7,174 bases of DNA from the NCBI GenBank assembly GCA_947628885.1, contig CANRBO010000065.1, forward strand, positions 1-7,174, written 5' to 3'. This document shows, one piece after another, positions 1 to 6,583 of the stretch. Every line of letters begins with the position of its first letter. Position 1 is the stretch's first letter. The notes below the pieces were generated by a model that saw nothing but the letters and a program-made list of their open reading frames with translations, was not told the origin of the DNA and searched no databases. Made by a program: the position numbers and the translations under genes. This DNA is from an uncultured Clostridia bacterium. Its GTDB lineage: Bacteria > Bacillota > Clostridia > TANB77 > CAG-508.

Positions 1-1350
1 CCATGTATCTTGTAAAACCATGCCAAACAATGCTCTAATGTCTGATCTATCATAATCTGCTATATTATTTCCGTCAATATATATTGCTCCGTCATTTATG
101 TCATAGAATCTCATTAAAAGTTTTACCATTGTTGTTTTTCCTGCTCCTGTTGGTCCGACTATTGCTACCTTTTGACCGTCTTTTACAGTTGCGTTAAAAT
201 CATGTATGATTAATTTATCATCATCATATCCAAATTTAACATTTTCAAACTTAATATTTCCTTTCAGATCTCCTACTTTCTTAGCATTTTTTATATGTTG
301 TATTTCTTCTTTTCCTTCTAAGAAATCAAATATTCTTTCTGCTGCTGCTGCCATTTCTTGAAGTATTGCTGATATTTCTGCAATTTGTGCTATTGGTTGG
401 TTAAATTGTCTACTGTATTGGATAAATGATTGTATGTCTCCAACGGTTATTCTTCCTTTTAATGCAAAATATCCGCCAAGTATTGATATTGCTACATAAG
501 AAAGATTTCCTATAAAGTTCATTATTGGTCTCATTAGTCCTGATAAGAATTGTGCTTTCCAACCTGCATTATATAGCTCTTGATTTTGTTTTTCAAAATC
601 GTCTATTGTTTTTTCTTCTGCATTAAATGCTTTAACTACATTGAATCCGCCATAAGCTTCTTCAACTCTACCATTGACGTGTCCTATATAGTCTTGTTGT
701 TTTTTGAAATATTTTTGTGATTTTTTTACTATTATTACTACCATTATTGTTGTAAATGGTAGTATTGCAAGTGATACCAAAGTCATTGAAAAACTTATTG
801 ATAACATCATTACTAATATTCCAATTACTGTGCAAACTGAAGTGACAACTTGTATAATACTTTGATTTAGATTCATTGATAGTGTATCTATATCGTTTGT
901 AATTATTGATAATACTTCTCCGTCTGTTTTTGTGTCAAAATATTTCATTGGTAATCTATTTATTTTACCGATTAGGTCATTACGCATTTTATACGTCATT
1001 TTTTGCGATACATTTGTCATTAAAAATCCTTGTATAACAGAGAAAGACGAGCTTAACGCATATAGTGCTAATAAAGTAATTAAAATATTTGCAATCTTTT
1101 CGAAATTAATTCCAGCTCCACCTGATAATTTGCTTACTATACCGGTGTATATTTCTGTTGTGGCATTTCCTAGGATTTTAGGTCCAACAATTGTAAATAT
1201 AGTTCCACCAATAGCAAATAACAATACCAAAATTAATTGCCATTTATATTTTAATAAATAATAACTTAATAGCTTTTTCATTGCGCCTTTGAAATTTCTT
1301 GCTCTATCTAATCCACCATTTTTAGGTCTTGGTCTCATTGGTCCCGGCAT
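1..1350 (-). CDS. ABC exporter half-transporter, canonical-site candidate (3' end cut off by window edge)
   Basis: This is the second half of a heterodimeric type IV ABC exporter: an inner-membrane domain fused to an ATPase that would pump a drug, peptide or lipid outward. The first 450 residues are visible and the gene runs off the left edge. I read a Pro/Arg-rich cytoplasmic N-terminus (MPGPMRPRPK), six membrane helices at roughly 36-57, 87-110, 165-186, 187-208, 274-296 and 303-328, then the nucleotide-binding domain. That domain shows A-loop Tyr375, Walker A GPTGAGKTT (399-407) and Q-loop Gln447 (MVLQDTW). The signature, Walker B and switch regions lie outside the window. The ATG at 1350 is chosen because AGGAGG sits 10 nt upstream, inside the end of the preceding gene. 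The gap to that gene's stop is only 5 nt, so the two are co-transcribed and perhaps translationally coupled. The family is certain; the substrate cannot be told from sequence. Confidence 0.95.
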   Translation of the reverse strand, partial: MPGPMRPRPKNGGLDRARNFKGAMKKLLSYYLLKYKWQLILVLLFAIGGTIFTIVGPKILGNATTEIYTGIVSKLSGGAGINFEKIANILITLLALYALSSSFSVIQGFLMTNVSQKMTYKMRNDLIGKINRLPMKYFDTKTDGEVLSIITNDIDTLSMNLNQSIIQVVTSVCTVIGILVMMLSISFSMTLVSLAILPFTTIMVVIIVKKSQKYFKKQQDYIGHVNGRVEEAYGGFNVVKAFNAEEKTIDDFEKQNQELYNAGWKAQFLSGLMRPIMNFIGNLSYVAISILGGYFALKGRITVGDIQSFIQYSRQFNQPIAQIAEISAILQEMAAAAERIFDFLEGKEEIQHIKNAKKVGDLKGNIKFENVKFGYDDDKLIIHDFNATVKDGQKVAIVGPTGAGKTTMVKLLMRFYDINDGAIYIDGNNIADYDRSDIRALFGMVLQDTW

Positions 1351-1355
1351 AGCTT

Positions 1356-3512
1356 TTACACCTCCTTGTTTCTTAGTTCTTCTTCTGATAATTGAGAATT
1401 AGCTATTTGTGTATATATTTCACAGTTGTTGTAAAGTTCTTCATGAGTTCCTTTTCCAACAATTTTTCCTTCATCTAATACTATTATTTGCTCTGCATTT
1501 AATATTGTGCTAACTCTTTGTGCAACTATTATTACAGTTTTTCCTTCTGTTTTTTCCTTCAATGCTTCTCTTAGATTTTTATCCGTTTTTAAATCCAATG
1601 CTGAGAAACTATCATCAAATATAAATATCTCAGGATCTATCGCTAATGCTCTTGCAATAGATAATCTTTGTCTTTGTCCACCTGATACGTTATTTCCACC
1701 TTGTGAAATCTCAGAGTTGTATTTGTCTTCCTTAGTTTCTATGAATTCAGTTGCTTGTGCTATTTCAGCAGCCTTTTCCATTTCTTCATCAGATACATTT
1801 TTTCCATATTTAATATTAGTTTTTATTGTTCCTGAAAATAGCATACCTTTTTGTGGTACATATCCTATTTTCTTGCGTAGTTCTTTTTGAGCCACATTTT
1901 TAACATTTGCACCGTCAATTAAAATCTCGCCTTCAGTTACATCATAAAATCTAGGAATTAAATTTATTATGGTTGATTTACCGCTTCCAGTACTTCCTAT
2001 TATCGCAGTAGTTTCTCCCGCCTTGGCAGTAAAGTCTATATCTGATAATACTTCAGCTTCTCCGTCAGGATATTTGAAAGATACGTTCTTAAATTCTACT
2101 AATCCCTTTTTGTTATCGTCAAATTTTTCTTGCTTATCCTTTGGCTTATCTACAATTGATGGTTTCTTTTCTAATACTTCATTTATACGATTTGCAGATA
2201 CTGATGCTCTTGGAAGTATAATTGAAAGCATTGATATAAATAAGAAACTCATTACTATATGCATTGTGTATTGTAAAAATGCCATCATATTTCCAACTTG
2301 CATTATTCCTTCATCTATATTATGTCCACCAACCCATATTATCAATATCATAATTCCTTGCATAATTAATGACATAAGAGGATTCATTAGGCTCATTACT
2401 CTATTTACAAATATGCTGTTTTTCATTAGATTTTCATTTGCTTCATCAAATCTTTTTTCTTCTCTTTTTTGAGTATTAAAAGCTCTAATGACAGGGATTC
2501 CTTTCAAAATCTCTCTTGCCACTAAGTTTAATTTATCGATTAATACTTGCATTAATTTAAATCTTGGCATTGTTGTTATAAATAATGTTCCAACTATCAT
2601 TAGAATTAGCAATACAGCTAATCCTATTATCCATGCCATTGACAAATTACTTGTAGTTATTACCGCAAGCAAGCCACCTATTGCCATTATTGGTGCATAA
2701 ACTATTACTCTAAATAGCATAGCCAATAATTCTTGGATTCTTTGAATATCGTTCGTGTTTCTAGTTATCAATGATGCCACACTAAACTCTTTGAATTCTT
2801 TATTTGAAAAACTTAACGTTTTTTTGAAAACTTTATCTCTTAATGTTTTTCCTAATCTAGCAGCCACAATTGATGATAAAAACATTATTAAAATAGCAGA
2901 AATCATGCTAATTAATGCCACTAAAAGCATCATTAATCCTGTTTTTAAAATATAATCATTGGATATTTTGACTGTGTCTAATCCAATTGCTTCATACTCA
3001 GTTTTGATAAAAGCATAAGCTGATTGTTTTGTGATTGTATCAGGCAGTTCTAACATACTGCTTTGCATTTGTTCAGCTATAGCTGAGCTTGGCATTGATT
3101 TCATTTGAGCTTGAAATTCTTCGCTATTCATAAAGTTAAGCACCATTAAAGGCTTTTCCATATATGATTGAAGAGCATCAAATTCTTCTTTTGAAATGTC
3201 TTTTAATTCATACACATCTTCATCTTTAATTACAGGGTATTTTTCAATATTTTCCTGATTTTTTTCCAATAGTTTATAATCATTTAATATTTCGCTATCT
3301 TTATCAGTAAAATACATCAATTGATCCAATGTAGATTTTCTAATTACATTTGGAGCTGTATTTTCGATTCCCCCTTGTTGTATTCCAACGTTTACTATTT
3401 GTGATGTAAAATCCGGTAGCTTTAAATCAGTAGCTGCCTGAATACATAAAAGTATTATAATTATTAGTACTAGATACCATGATTCTTTAAGATTTTTAAG
3501 TACTTTCAGCAT
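1356..3512 (-). CDS. ABC exporter half-transporter with large extracytoplasmic domain and degenerate ATP site
   Basis: This 718-residue protein is the first half of the heterodimeric exporter. TM1 is at about 13-30, followed by an unusually long loop (about 34-187) outside the membrane, then TM2 (188-216), TM3 (266-288), TM4 (291-314), TM5 (374-397) and TM6 (408-433). The ATPase domain begins near 470 with A-loop Tyr481, Walker A GSTGSGKST (506-514), Q-loop Gln554, signature VSGGQ (609-613), Walker B IFIFDD and D-loop SALD (637-640). Asp634 stands where the catalytic Glu is expected, and Gln665 (VAQR) replaces the switch His. These are the substitutions typical of the non-catalytic half of heterodimeric exporters such as TM287/288. 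Length exceeds the usual 570-600 residues because of the extra domain. The start ATG has AAAGGAG 14 nt upstream, a somewhat long spacing, but no nearer start codon exists. It is expressed from the promoter at 3759-3787 through a repeat-bearing leader. Family is certain; cargo is unknown. Confidence 0.96.
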   Translation of the reverse strand: MLKVLKNLKESWYLVLIIIILLCIQAATDLKLPDFTSQIVNVGIQQGGIENTAPNVIRKSTLDQLMYFTDKDSEILNDYKLLEKNQENIEKYPVIKDEDVYELKDISKEEFDALQSYMEKPLMVLNFMNSEEFQAQMKSMPSSAIAEQMQSSMLELPDTITKQSAYAFIKTEYEAIGLDTVKISNDYILKTGLMMLLVALISMISAILIMFLSSIVAARLGKTLRDKVFKKTLSFSNKEFKEFSVASLITRNTNDIQRIQELLAMLFRVIVYAPIMAIGGLLAVITTSNLSMAWIIGLAVLLILMIVGTLFITTMPRFKLMQVLIDKLNLVAREILKGIPVIRAFNTQKREEKRFDEANENLMKNSIFVNRVMSLMNPLMSLIMQGIMILIIWVGGHNIDEGIMQVGNMMAFLQYTMHIVMSFLFISMLSIILPRASVSANRINEVLEKKPSIVDKPKDKQEKFDDNKKGLVEFKNVSFKYPDGEAEVLSDIDFTAKAGETTAIIGSTGSGKSTIINLIPRFYDVTEGEILIDGANVKNVAQKELRKKIGYVPQKGMLFSGTIKTNIKYGKNVSDEEMEKAAEIAQATEFIETKEDKYNSEISQGGNNVSGGQRQRLSIARALAIDPEIFIFDDSFSALDLKTDKNLREALKEKTEGKTVIIVAQRVSTILNAEQIIVLDEGKIVGKGTHEELYNNCEIYTQIANSQLSEEELRNKEV
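1361..1366 (-). promoter_or_regulatory. Ribosome binding site of the second ABC gene, embedded in the first
   Basis: AGGAGG lies within the last codons (Lys-Glu-Val-stop) of the upstream ABC gene, 10 nt before the ATG at 1350. Ribosomes finishing the first subunit pass directly over this site, which suits coupled, matched synthesis of the two exporter halves. Coupling is inference. Confidence 0.85.
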
Positions 3513-3526
3513 TTTATAAGTTTTTA

Positions 3527-3533
3527 CTCCTTT
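3527..3533 (-). promoter_or_regulatory. Ribosome binding site of the first ABC gene, long spacing
   Basis: AAAGGAG is the only Shine-Dalgarno match ahead of the ATG at 3512. The 14-nt gap to the start codon is longer than the usual 5-10 nt and may lower initiation efficiency. No alternative ATG, GTG or TTG sits between it and 3512. Confidence 0.75.
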
Positions 3534-3589
3534 CGCTTTTTATTCTTTTTAATTGATTTTTTTATAATTTTATGTTTAATAATATTGCT

Positions 3590-3727
3590 CAATAATTTTG
3601 TTTAATATTTTTCAATAATTTTGTTTAATATCTCTCAATCATTTTGATTAATATATTTCAATAATTTTGCTTAATATATCCCAATCATTTTGATTAATAT
3701 ATTTCAATCATTTGATTTAATAACTTT
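3590..3727. repeat. Six tandem 23-bp repeats in the leader of the ABC exporter operon
   Basis: Six uninterrupted units start at 3590, 3613, 3636, 3659, 3682 and 3705, each exactly 23 bp. All begin CAAT(A/C)AT and most continue TTTG(T/A/C)TTAATAT. Units 3 and 5 are identical over 23 bases; units 1 and 2 differ at only two positions; unit 6 has one small internal shift. There are two subtypes. Units 3, 5 and 6 contain an inverted repeat (AATCA-TTT-TGATT, with a 2-nt spacer in unit 6). Units 1, 2 and 4 read AATAATTTTG and have lost the symmetry. A weaker unit may lie at about 3563-3589. The array lies between the predicted transcription start (about 3752) and the ATG at 3512, so it should be transcribed as part of the 5' leader. 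There are no unique spacers, so it is not a CRISPR. Function is unknown; operator array, RNA element or neutral slippage product are all possible. Confidence 0.9.
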
Positions 3728-3758
3728 AATATTTATATATTCTAGCTCACATTTTACT

Positions 3759-3787
3759 ATTATAATTAATTATGCATTTTTTGTCAA
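3759..3787 (-). promoter_or_regulatory. Sigma-A promoter of the ABC exporter operon
   Basis: On the minus strand the -35 box TTGACA (3787-3782), a 17-bp spacer and the -10 box TATAAT (3764-3759) match the consensus exactly. Transcription should begin near 3752, giving a leader of about 240 nt before the ATG at 3512. It lies about 100 bp beyond the terminator of the preceding gene, so the exporter operon is an independent unit. An 8-bp palindrome TCAATTGA (3784-3791) overlaps the -35 box. Confidence 0.85.
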
Positions 3788-3807
3788 TTGATTTTTCAAT
3801 AAATTTC

Positions 3808-3887
3808 CTATATAAGAATTTTCACTTGACGTATTTAAGAATTTACAGAATTGCATTTACTTTTTCCATTGACCCTATTTAAGAATT
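3808..3887 (-). repeat. Spaced direct repeats upstream of the exporter promoter
   Basis: Read on the minus strand, AATTCTTAAATA or a close variant occurs three times: 3887-3875 (followed by GGGTCAA), 3843-3831 (followed by CGTCAA) and 3820-3808 (AATTCTTATATAG). Start-to-start distances are 44 and 23 bp, close to four and two helical turns, so the copies would lie on roughly the same DNA face. A very degenerate copy may fill the gap near 3853. The nearest copy ends about 20 bp upstream of the -35 box. Position and spacing suit sites for an activator or response regulator, but no regulator gene is in the window and the AT-rich background calls for caution. Confidence 0.45.
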
Positions 3888-3923
3888 AAAAAAAACTAAA
3901 TGTCGCATAATAACAACATTTAG
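3888..3923 (-). terminator. Intrinsic terminator of the wall-anchored protein gene
   Basis: On the minus strand CTAAATGTTG pairs with CGACATTTAG (3923-3914 with 3905-3896, 10 bp including one G-U) around an 8-nt loop. Eight T residues follow directly (3895-3888). It begins 22 nt after the stop codon at 3946 and separates this gene from the exporter operon. Confidence 0.92.
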
Positions 3924-3945
3924 CCTTTCATTTATATTTTACCTT

Positions 3946-4833
3946 TTATTTTATATCTTTATATCTTTTATTATTAATAAGTGAAATAATTGCTAATGCT
4001 ATTATGCCTAATATTACTGTAACTAATATTCCACTGTTAGAACCTGTTTGTGGTATATCTTTTGGAGATTGTGTATCATCTATTTTGACAATTCTAGGTG
4101 TTGAAGCTGGTTCACCTTGTTCATCTGAACTTGGATTGTCTGTAGCTCCACTACCGCTTGGTTGACCATCTTCACCTGAATTACTTGCCTTTAAACTTGC
4201 AAAATTTGCATTAGTATCAACACTTACGGTACTCACTATATTACAACTATCTGTTGTTACATCTTTTAATTCTGTTGTTAATACAAAAGAATTTATTCCT
4301 AATACTGTATTATCTTTTATAGTCTTTTTAGTTTCAAATAAACCTTTTACAAATTGAATTTTATCTTCTTCATATTCACTTTGTTTCTCATCTCCGTCAC
4401 CCACTAAGAAATCATTAAATGAGCCTGTAAGTGCTAAAGTTGACATATATGATATACACTCATCTACAGTTAAACCTTGAATATTAGCTACTGCTAAATA
4501 ACCAGCCATTGGTAAAATTAATTTTTCTTTCATATCTTCAAAATCTTGATATGTTGTTCCACTATTTACAGTTGTTGTATATGTAAATGTTGGTTGACCT
4601 GATAAGGTATATTTTATATTATATTGTTTTGAATTTGACGAAACTGCAATGTTTCCTCCTTGTACCGTTGCTGAATATTTGCCACCATTTAAATCAGATG
4701 CAAGTAAATTATTTATTGCTGTTTTTAGATTTTCCTCTGTTACTTGAATTGGCTCAGCATAAGATATACTTGAAAATATACTTACTATTAAAAATACGCT
4801 GAAAATAATACTAATTAATACTTTTTTTGACAT
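3946..4833 (-). CDS. Sortase-anchored cell-wall surface protein of unknown function (IPQTG signal)
   Basis: The 295-residue precursor has a typical export signal (residues 1-26, Lys-rich start, hydrophobic core, likely cleavage after SYA). A folded region of unrecognised family follows at about 27-212. Next is a Ser/Gly/Pro/Glu-rich linker (about 213-258) of the kind that spans the cell wall. The end carries the sorting signal IPQTG (260-264), a membrane helix (about 268-286) and the positively charged tail NNKRYKDIK. A class A-type sortase would cut between Thr263 and Gly264 and link the protein to peptidoglycan; no sortase gene is in the window. The globular part has two Cys (126 and 197), which could form a disulfide. 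I do not recognise the domain and assign no function. The start is supported by AGGAGG 7 nt upstream (4846-4841). It has its own promoter and terminator, so it is monocistronic. Wall anchoring is strongly supported; the role is open. Confidence 0.93.
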   Translation of the reverse strand: MSKKVLISIIFSVFLIVSIFSSISYAEPIQVTEENLKTAINNLLASDLNGGKYSATVQGGNIAVSSNSKQYNIKYTLSGQPTFTYTTTVNSGTTYQDFEDMKEKLILPMAGYLAVANIQGLTVDECISYMSTLALTGSFNDFLVGDGDEKQSEYEEDKIQFVKGLFETKKTIKDNTVLGINSFVLTTELKDVTTDSCNIVSTVSVDTNANFASLKASNSGEDGQPSGSGATDNPSSDEQGEPASTPRIVKIDDTQSPKDIPQTGSNSGILVTVILGIIALAIISLINNKRYKDIK

Positions 4834-4840
4834 TTGTTTT

Positions 4841-4846
4841 CCTCCT
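4841..4846 (-). promoter_or_regulatory. Ribosome binding site of the wall-anchored protein gene
   Basis: A full AGGAGG lies 7 nt before the ATG at 4833, an optimal arrangement that predicts strong translation and fixes the start. Confidence 0.85.
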
Positions 4847-4887
4847 AAATTTTATCTGTATTTTGTTTTTCGACATTTTTCAAAAAA

Positions 4888-4916
4888 ATTATATCATTGC
4901 ATTTTTTCATAGTCAA
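4888..4916 (-). promoter_or_regulatory. Sigma-A promoter of the wall-anchored protein gene
   Basis: On the minus strand TTGACT (4916-4911), a 17-bp spacer and TATAAT (4893-4888) form a near-perfect promoter. The start of transcription should be near 4881, leaving a short leader of about 48 nt with the AGGAGG site. Confidence 0.85.
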
Positions 4917-4945
4917 GTAGTTTAAAAAATTTTTTTAATTAAAGT

Positions 4946-4980
4946 AAAAGACTGCATATATTTTACATACACAGCCTTTT
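4946..4980 (-). terminator. Hairpin terminator of the MucBP-repeat protein gene
   Basis: On the minus strand a 14-bp stem forms between 4980-4967 and 4959-4946 (three G-U pairs) around a 7-nt loop. It starts 24 nt after the stop codon at 5005. The descending arm ends in CTTTT and is followed by ACTTTAATT, a somewhat broken U tract. The next A7/T6 block at 4922-4936 could help termination. Confidence 0.8.
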
Positions 4981-5004
4981 AATTCTTATTATTTATATTA
5001 AAAA

Positions 5005-6540
5005 CTATTTCTTCTTATAATATATGATATAATCTGAATTATCACAATTCATAACTATTTCATATTCTTTCATTATATTATTTCTTTCATTTGTTGTTAA
5101 TAAGTCTGTTAGATCTTGTTGCTCTATGTCTGCGTCACTATTAATTATCTCATCAATAATGCTTTCATTTTCGTCATCGTTCTTACTATTCATGTCTTTA
5201 ATCAATCTGTATCCCTCGATTTCTTTTAGTTTTATTTTCATTATGCTTCCTTTTTCAGTAACTATTGTCTCTTCCCAAATGACACTATTTGTGTCTATAT
5301 CAACATATTTTAAGTTGACTTTAAATTTTGGTTTGTAGTAATAGCAAACATATTCAGTATCTTGTTTAATTACACCATTAACATTTTTAGATGTTTTAGA
5401 CAATTCATAATTAGAAAATTCCTTAGAATTCGTAGAATACTCATTTCCATAAGAGTAGGTTTTAACATCGTCAGGGCAAAGCTTTTGATTTGTGGTTTCA
5501 TCAATATATGAAACTACTACATTTCCTAGTTTATTATATATTAGAGAAATGCTTTCATCATTGCCACTCATGGTTATATTGCTAATCTTATTTTCACAAG
5601 CATATCCACTTATCTTTTTAGGCTCTATTCTAATATTTTTGCCTTCATATCCTTGAATTACTGTTTCATTAAGTAATTCTTTTCCTGTTAATTTGTCAAT
5701 ATATTTTATGCTCAAATTTGTATTTTTAGCATATTTATATTTTAATGTAATTAAATCTTTTTGTAATAATCCTTCTAAAGCCCCATTTGTATCAACTAGA
5801 GTGTAGTTTTCTATTTCTTTGCTTAAATTTTCTGCATTATAACTATCATTTATCATCCCTGAAATTTTTTCAGGAGTTGCTAACATCTTATTATTGTTCA
5901 AATCAACATATTCAATATTTACACCATTTGAAGGTATATCTATTTTAAATGTTTTATTTTCTGAATAATTTAGATTATTATCAGCTGTTCTAATATGTAA
6001 GTAATAATTTTTATTCCAATCAATATCTTGTACTAAAATTGGAGAATCATCGATTTTGTTGACTTTTTCTTCGGCAAAATCATCTGCATTATTACTTACT
6101 TTATAGCTGTAGCCATAAAATCCAGATTCTGCATGAAAATTTAATGTTTCTGTTTTGTCTTTATTTTCTACTATATACTCATAGTCATTTCCATTATCTT
6201 TTGGCTCACTTAAATTAATTATTACATTATTTTCTAATACTTTTGTTTCTATACTACTTAAATTGTCAGGTGCCGATGTATCTTCAGTCTTCACCTCTAT
6301 GTTTTTATTCCTATTTTTTTCATTATTTTCAATATTGGATAGTAACTTTTTTTCTTGGGAAGAATTTTCATATATCTTACTTCCCGCTTTTACTTGAATT
6401 ATTGAAGAGATAGTAGTTTCACTTTCCACGGAAGCTATATTTTTATTTGAGTTAATACTGACCTTAAGTATTATCAATATTGTAATTATAGTGATTAATG
6501 CAATCAGACTTTTTATCCTTAGTTTAAAATGTACGTTCAT
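5005..6540 (-). CDS. N-terminally anchored surface protein with FnIII-like domain and four MucBP-like repeats
   Basis: This 511-residue exported protein starts with a basic segment and one hydrophobic helix (about 9-28), which may be an uncleaved anchor or a signal peptide without a clear cleavage site. A polar linker follows. At about 90-203 is a fibronectin III/Ig-like domain, recognised by NLSEPKDNGNDYEY and YYLHIRTADNNLNYSE. Four MucBP-like repeats follow at about 206-271, 274-336, 339-403 and 405-509, each opening with a (V/I)xYxD strand (IEYVD, IKYID, VSYID, LKYVD) and closing with a Tyr-rich strand (LKYKY, SLIYN, CYYYK, IIYYK). MucBP repeats in other Bacillota bind mucin or act as stalk modules, so adhesion is a reasonable inference. 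The last repeat carries an acidic insert (about 450-490). There is no LPxTG-type signal; the chain ends at the last strand. I prefer ATG 6540 (AGGAG 8 nt away) over the in-frame TTG at 6546, which is only 2 nt from that site. Confidence 0.9.
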   Translation of the reverse strand: MNVHFKLRIKSLIALITIITILIILKVSINSNKNIASVESETTISSIIQVKAGSKIYENSSQEKKLLSNIENNEKNRNKNIEVKTEDTSAPDNLSSIETKVLENNVIINLSEPKDNGNDYEYIVENKDKTETLNFHAESGFYGYSYKVSNNADDFAEEKVNKIDDSPILVQDIDWNKNYYLHIRTADNNLNYSENKTFKIDIPSNGVNIEYVDLNNNKMLATPEKISGMINDSYNAENLSKEIENYTLVDTNGALEGLLQKDLITLKYKYAKNTNLSIKYIDKLTGKELLNETVIQGYEGKNIRIEPKKISGYACENKISNITMSGNDESISLIYNKLGNVVVSYIDETTNQKLCPDDVKTYSYGNEYSTNSKEFSNYELSKTSKNVNGVIKQDTEYVCYYYKPKFKVNLKYVDIDTNSVIWEETIVTEKGSIMKIKLKEIEGYRLIKDMNSKNDDENESIIDEIINSDADIEQQDLTDLLTTNERNNIMKEYEIVMNCDNSDYIIYYKKK

Positions 6541-6548
6541 AGGCAATT

Positions 6549-6553
6549 CTCCT
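6549..6553 (-). promoter_or_regulatory. Ribosome binding site that decides the MucBP gene start
   Basis: AGGAG (within AAAGGAG) lies 8 nt before the ATG at 6540 but only 2 nt before the upstream in-frame TTG at 6546. The spacing therefore supports the ATG and a protein two residues shorter than the longest open frame. Confidence 0.8.
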
Positions 6554-6583
6554 TTCTTGTTTTTTCATATTCGGCCTTATATG

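Noticed and set aside
1507..1890. Plus-strand open frames inside the ABC genes (also 932-1261, 1969-2472, 2488-2700, 2755-2955)
   Set aside because: They lie antisense to well-conserved transporter sequence, lack ribosome sites and encode no recognisable protein.
3590..3727. CRISPR array
   Set aside because: The 23-bp units abut each other with no unique spacers, and no cas genes are nearby; this is a simple tandem repeat.
3513..3752. Known riboswitch or T-box in the long exporter leader
   Set aside because: The leader is almost entirely AU repeats. I find no conserved riboswitch core, T-box sequence or terminator/antiterminator pair before the ATG at 3512.
4587..4802. Plus-strand open frames opposite the surface protein genes and pyrophosphatase (also 5126-5338, 6906-7100)
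   Set aside because: They are antisense shadows of real genes, with Leu/Ser/Phe-rich low-complexity translations and no ribosome binding sites.
4922..4936. A7/T6 palindrome as a separate terminator or origin-like element
   Set aside because: It is a plain A/T block just after the hairpin at 4946-4980 and is better explained as part of that termination region.
6541..6546. TTG at 6546 as start of the MucBP protein
   Set aside because: It is only 2 nt from the AGGAG site, whereas the ATG at 6540 is 8 nt away, a normal spacing.
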